Assembly: GCA_009391605.1 (NCBI GenBank)
Contig: VFGQ01000129.1
Coordinates: forward strand, 1-6,822
Reading direction: 5' to 3'
Length of the DNA: 6,822 nucleotides
From: SAR202 cluster bacterium
GTDB taxonomy: Bacteria; Chloroflexota; Dehalococcoidia; SAR202; GCA-002694895
Of this stretch, positions 5,881-6,822 are shown in pieces. The notes under the pieces are model-generated. The model was given only the letters and a program-made list of their open reading frames with translations. It had not been told where the DNA came from and made no database searches. A program made the translations under genes and the position numbers. Position 1 is the first letter of the stretch. The number at the start of each line of letters is the position of its first letter.

Positions 5881-6822
5881 ATGGAAAATTTTGAAAGTGC
5901 AATTGTAAATTATATTCAATCCACAAAATTTGAAAAATTATCTAGAGAAGTTATAGATTCTGTTCAAGATAGAATTTTAGATAGTATCGGTGTAGCTATA
6001 GCTGCATTTGATGACGATGCTCCAATTTCTGTAAGAAAATATGCACTTACTAAACAAAAATCAAATGGAAGTACTATTTGGGGCACTGATATTATGACAG
6101 ATTCTGAAACAGCTGCTTTTGCGAACGGAACTTCGGTTAGATATTTGGATTACAATGATACTTATTTGTCTTTAGAGCCCTTACATCCAAGTGATATGAT
6201 ACCTGGATTGGTTGCTTTAGCTCAAGAAAATAATATATCTGGGAAAGAATTGGTATTAGCGATAGCTACTGGCTACGAATTGGCTGTTAATTTATGTGAT
6301 GTTGCAAGTTTACGGAGTTTTGGATGGGATCATGTTAGTTACACTGGATTAGGAGCTTCAGCAGGAGCTAGTAAATTATTTAATTTTTCTGATGAAGAGA
6401 CACGTTCAACCCTGGCTATTTATTCTGTTCCGCATGCTTCAATGAGACAGACGAGAGTAGGTGAGTTATCAATGTGGAAAGGAGCAGCAGCAGCAAATGC
6501 AGTTAGAAATGCAATATTTGCAGCTAATGTAGTTAAATCAGGGTTCACAGGTCCATATGATTTTTTTAATGGTGAAATGGGATATGTTAATCAATTATTA
6601 GGAGGAAAATTAATTAATCCTGATATTTTATTAAATATGAAATCAGATAACACAAATAGAATTTTAGATACATACATAAAAAAATGGCCAGTAGAATATC
6701 ATGCCCAAAGCGCTATTGATGCTTGCATTGAATTAAGAGAAAATTTTCAAGATCCTAATCTTATAAATAATGTTGAAATTGAGACGTTTAAAGTTGCATA
6801 TGAAATAATAGCTAAAGATCCA
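5881..6822 (+). CDS. MmgE/PrpD family protein (2-methylcitrate dehydratase-like), C-terminus cut
   Basis: The first 314 residues of a protein whose family usually has about 450-480, open to the right edge. The family includes 2-methylcitrate dehydratase (PrpD) and cis-aconitate decarboxylase. Seen: FANGTSVRYLDYNDTYLS (80-97) with Asp90 and Asp93, HPSDMIPG (102-109) with His102, ISGKELVLAIATGYEL (119-134), His151 before SYTGLGASAGA, MWKGAAAANAVRNA (198-211) with Lys200, KSGFTGP (219-225), and WPVEYHAQSAIDA (269-281) with His274. LDYNDT, HPSD and the EYHAQ segment resemble PrpD itself more than distant MmgE members, so dehydration of a hydroxy-tricarboxylate is a reasonable guess. The ATG is preceded by GGAAGG at 8 nt and by a strong promoter. 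It is divergent from an aldolase. No prpB, prpC or aconitase gene is visible, so methylcitrate-cycle membership is unproven. Confidence 0.9.
   Translation, partial: MENFESAIVNYIQSTKFEKLSREVIDSVQDRILDSIGVAIAAFDDDAPISVRKYALTKQKSNGSTIWGTDIMTDSETAAFANGTSVRYLDYNDTYLSLEPLHPSDMIPGLVALAQENNISGKELVLAIATGYELAVNLCDVASLRSFGWDHVSYTGLGASAGASKLFNFSDEETRSTLAIYSVPHASMRQTRVGELSMWKGAAAANAVRNAIFAANVVKSGFTGPYDFFNGEMGYVNQLLGGKLINPDILLNMKSDNTNRILDTYIKKWPVEYHAQSAIDACIELRENFQDPNLINNVEIETFKVAYEIIAKDP

Noticed and set aside
5546..5881. A plus-strand open frame of 111 codons reaching the PrpD-like start codon, with overlapping TAA/ATG
   Set aside because: Most of it is antisense to the active-site region of the aldolase, and the rest is the promoter-bearing spacer. 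The stop/start overlap is probably accidental.
1..6822. The window as a defence, mobile or otherwise undescribed system
   Set aside because: Every long open frame belongs to a well-known metabolic or tRNA-processing family. There is no transposase, integrase, toxin, nuclease, direct-repeat array or hypothetical gene cluster.

Overview
The window is an AT-rich (roughly 30% G+C by eye), densely packed piece of bacterial chromosome. It has five complete or nearly complete metabolic or housekeeping genes plus one gene cut by each window edge. Short spacers, SD-type ribosome binding sites, TTG starts and low G+C suggest a streamlined, probably free-living aquatic bacterium. The gene content (TPP-dependent carboligase, alpha/beta hydrolase, HpcH/HpaI aldolase, MmgE/PrpD protein) and a fumarase resembling the actinobacterial type would fit a low-G+C marine Chloroflexota (SAR202-like) genome. 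That placement is an inference with low confidence; there is no rRNA or other marker gene here.

Layout, left to right: (1) positions 1-2224, minus strand, a two-gene unit. A TPP-dependent acetolactate-synthase-like enzyme is followed 13 bp downstream by an alpha/beta hydrolase that runs off the left edge. (2) positions 2225-2356, a divergent intergenic region with a strong sigma-70-type promoter facing right. (3) positions 2357-3745, plus strand, class II fumarase standing alone. (4) positions 3753-5766, minus strand, a two-gene unit in which an HpcH/HpaI aldolase is followed 4 bp downstream by a CCA tRNA nucleotidyltransferase. It converges on the fumarase with only 7 bp between stop codons. 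(5) positions 5767-5880, a second divergent intergenic region with a very good rightward promoter, a weaker overlapping leftward candidate and a small inverted repeat. (6) positions 5881-6822, plus strand, the first 314 codons of an MmgE/PrpD-family (2-methylcitrate-dehydratase-like) gene cut by the right edge.

Taken together this is mostly carboxylic-acid chemistry. The aldolase makes or consumes pyruvate-type 2-oxoacids, the PrpD-like protein dehydrates a hydroxy-tricarboxylate or related acid, fumarase links fumarate and malate, and the TPP enzyme decarboxylates or ligates a 2-oxoacid. A shared catabolic module is possible, but the sequence does not prove it. I see no mobile element, CRISPR array, RNA gene, phage or defence gene, and no convincing undescribed system. 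The points most worth following are the unresolved substrate of the TPP enzyme/hydrolase pair and the divergently controlled aldolase/PrpD pair.
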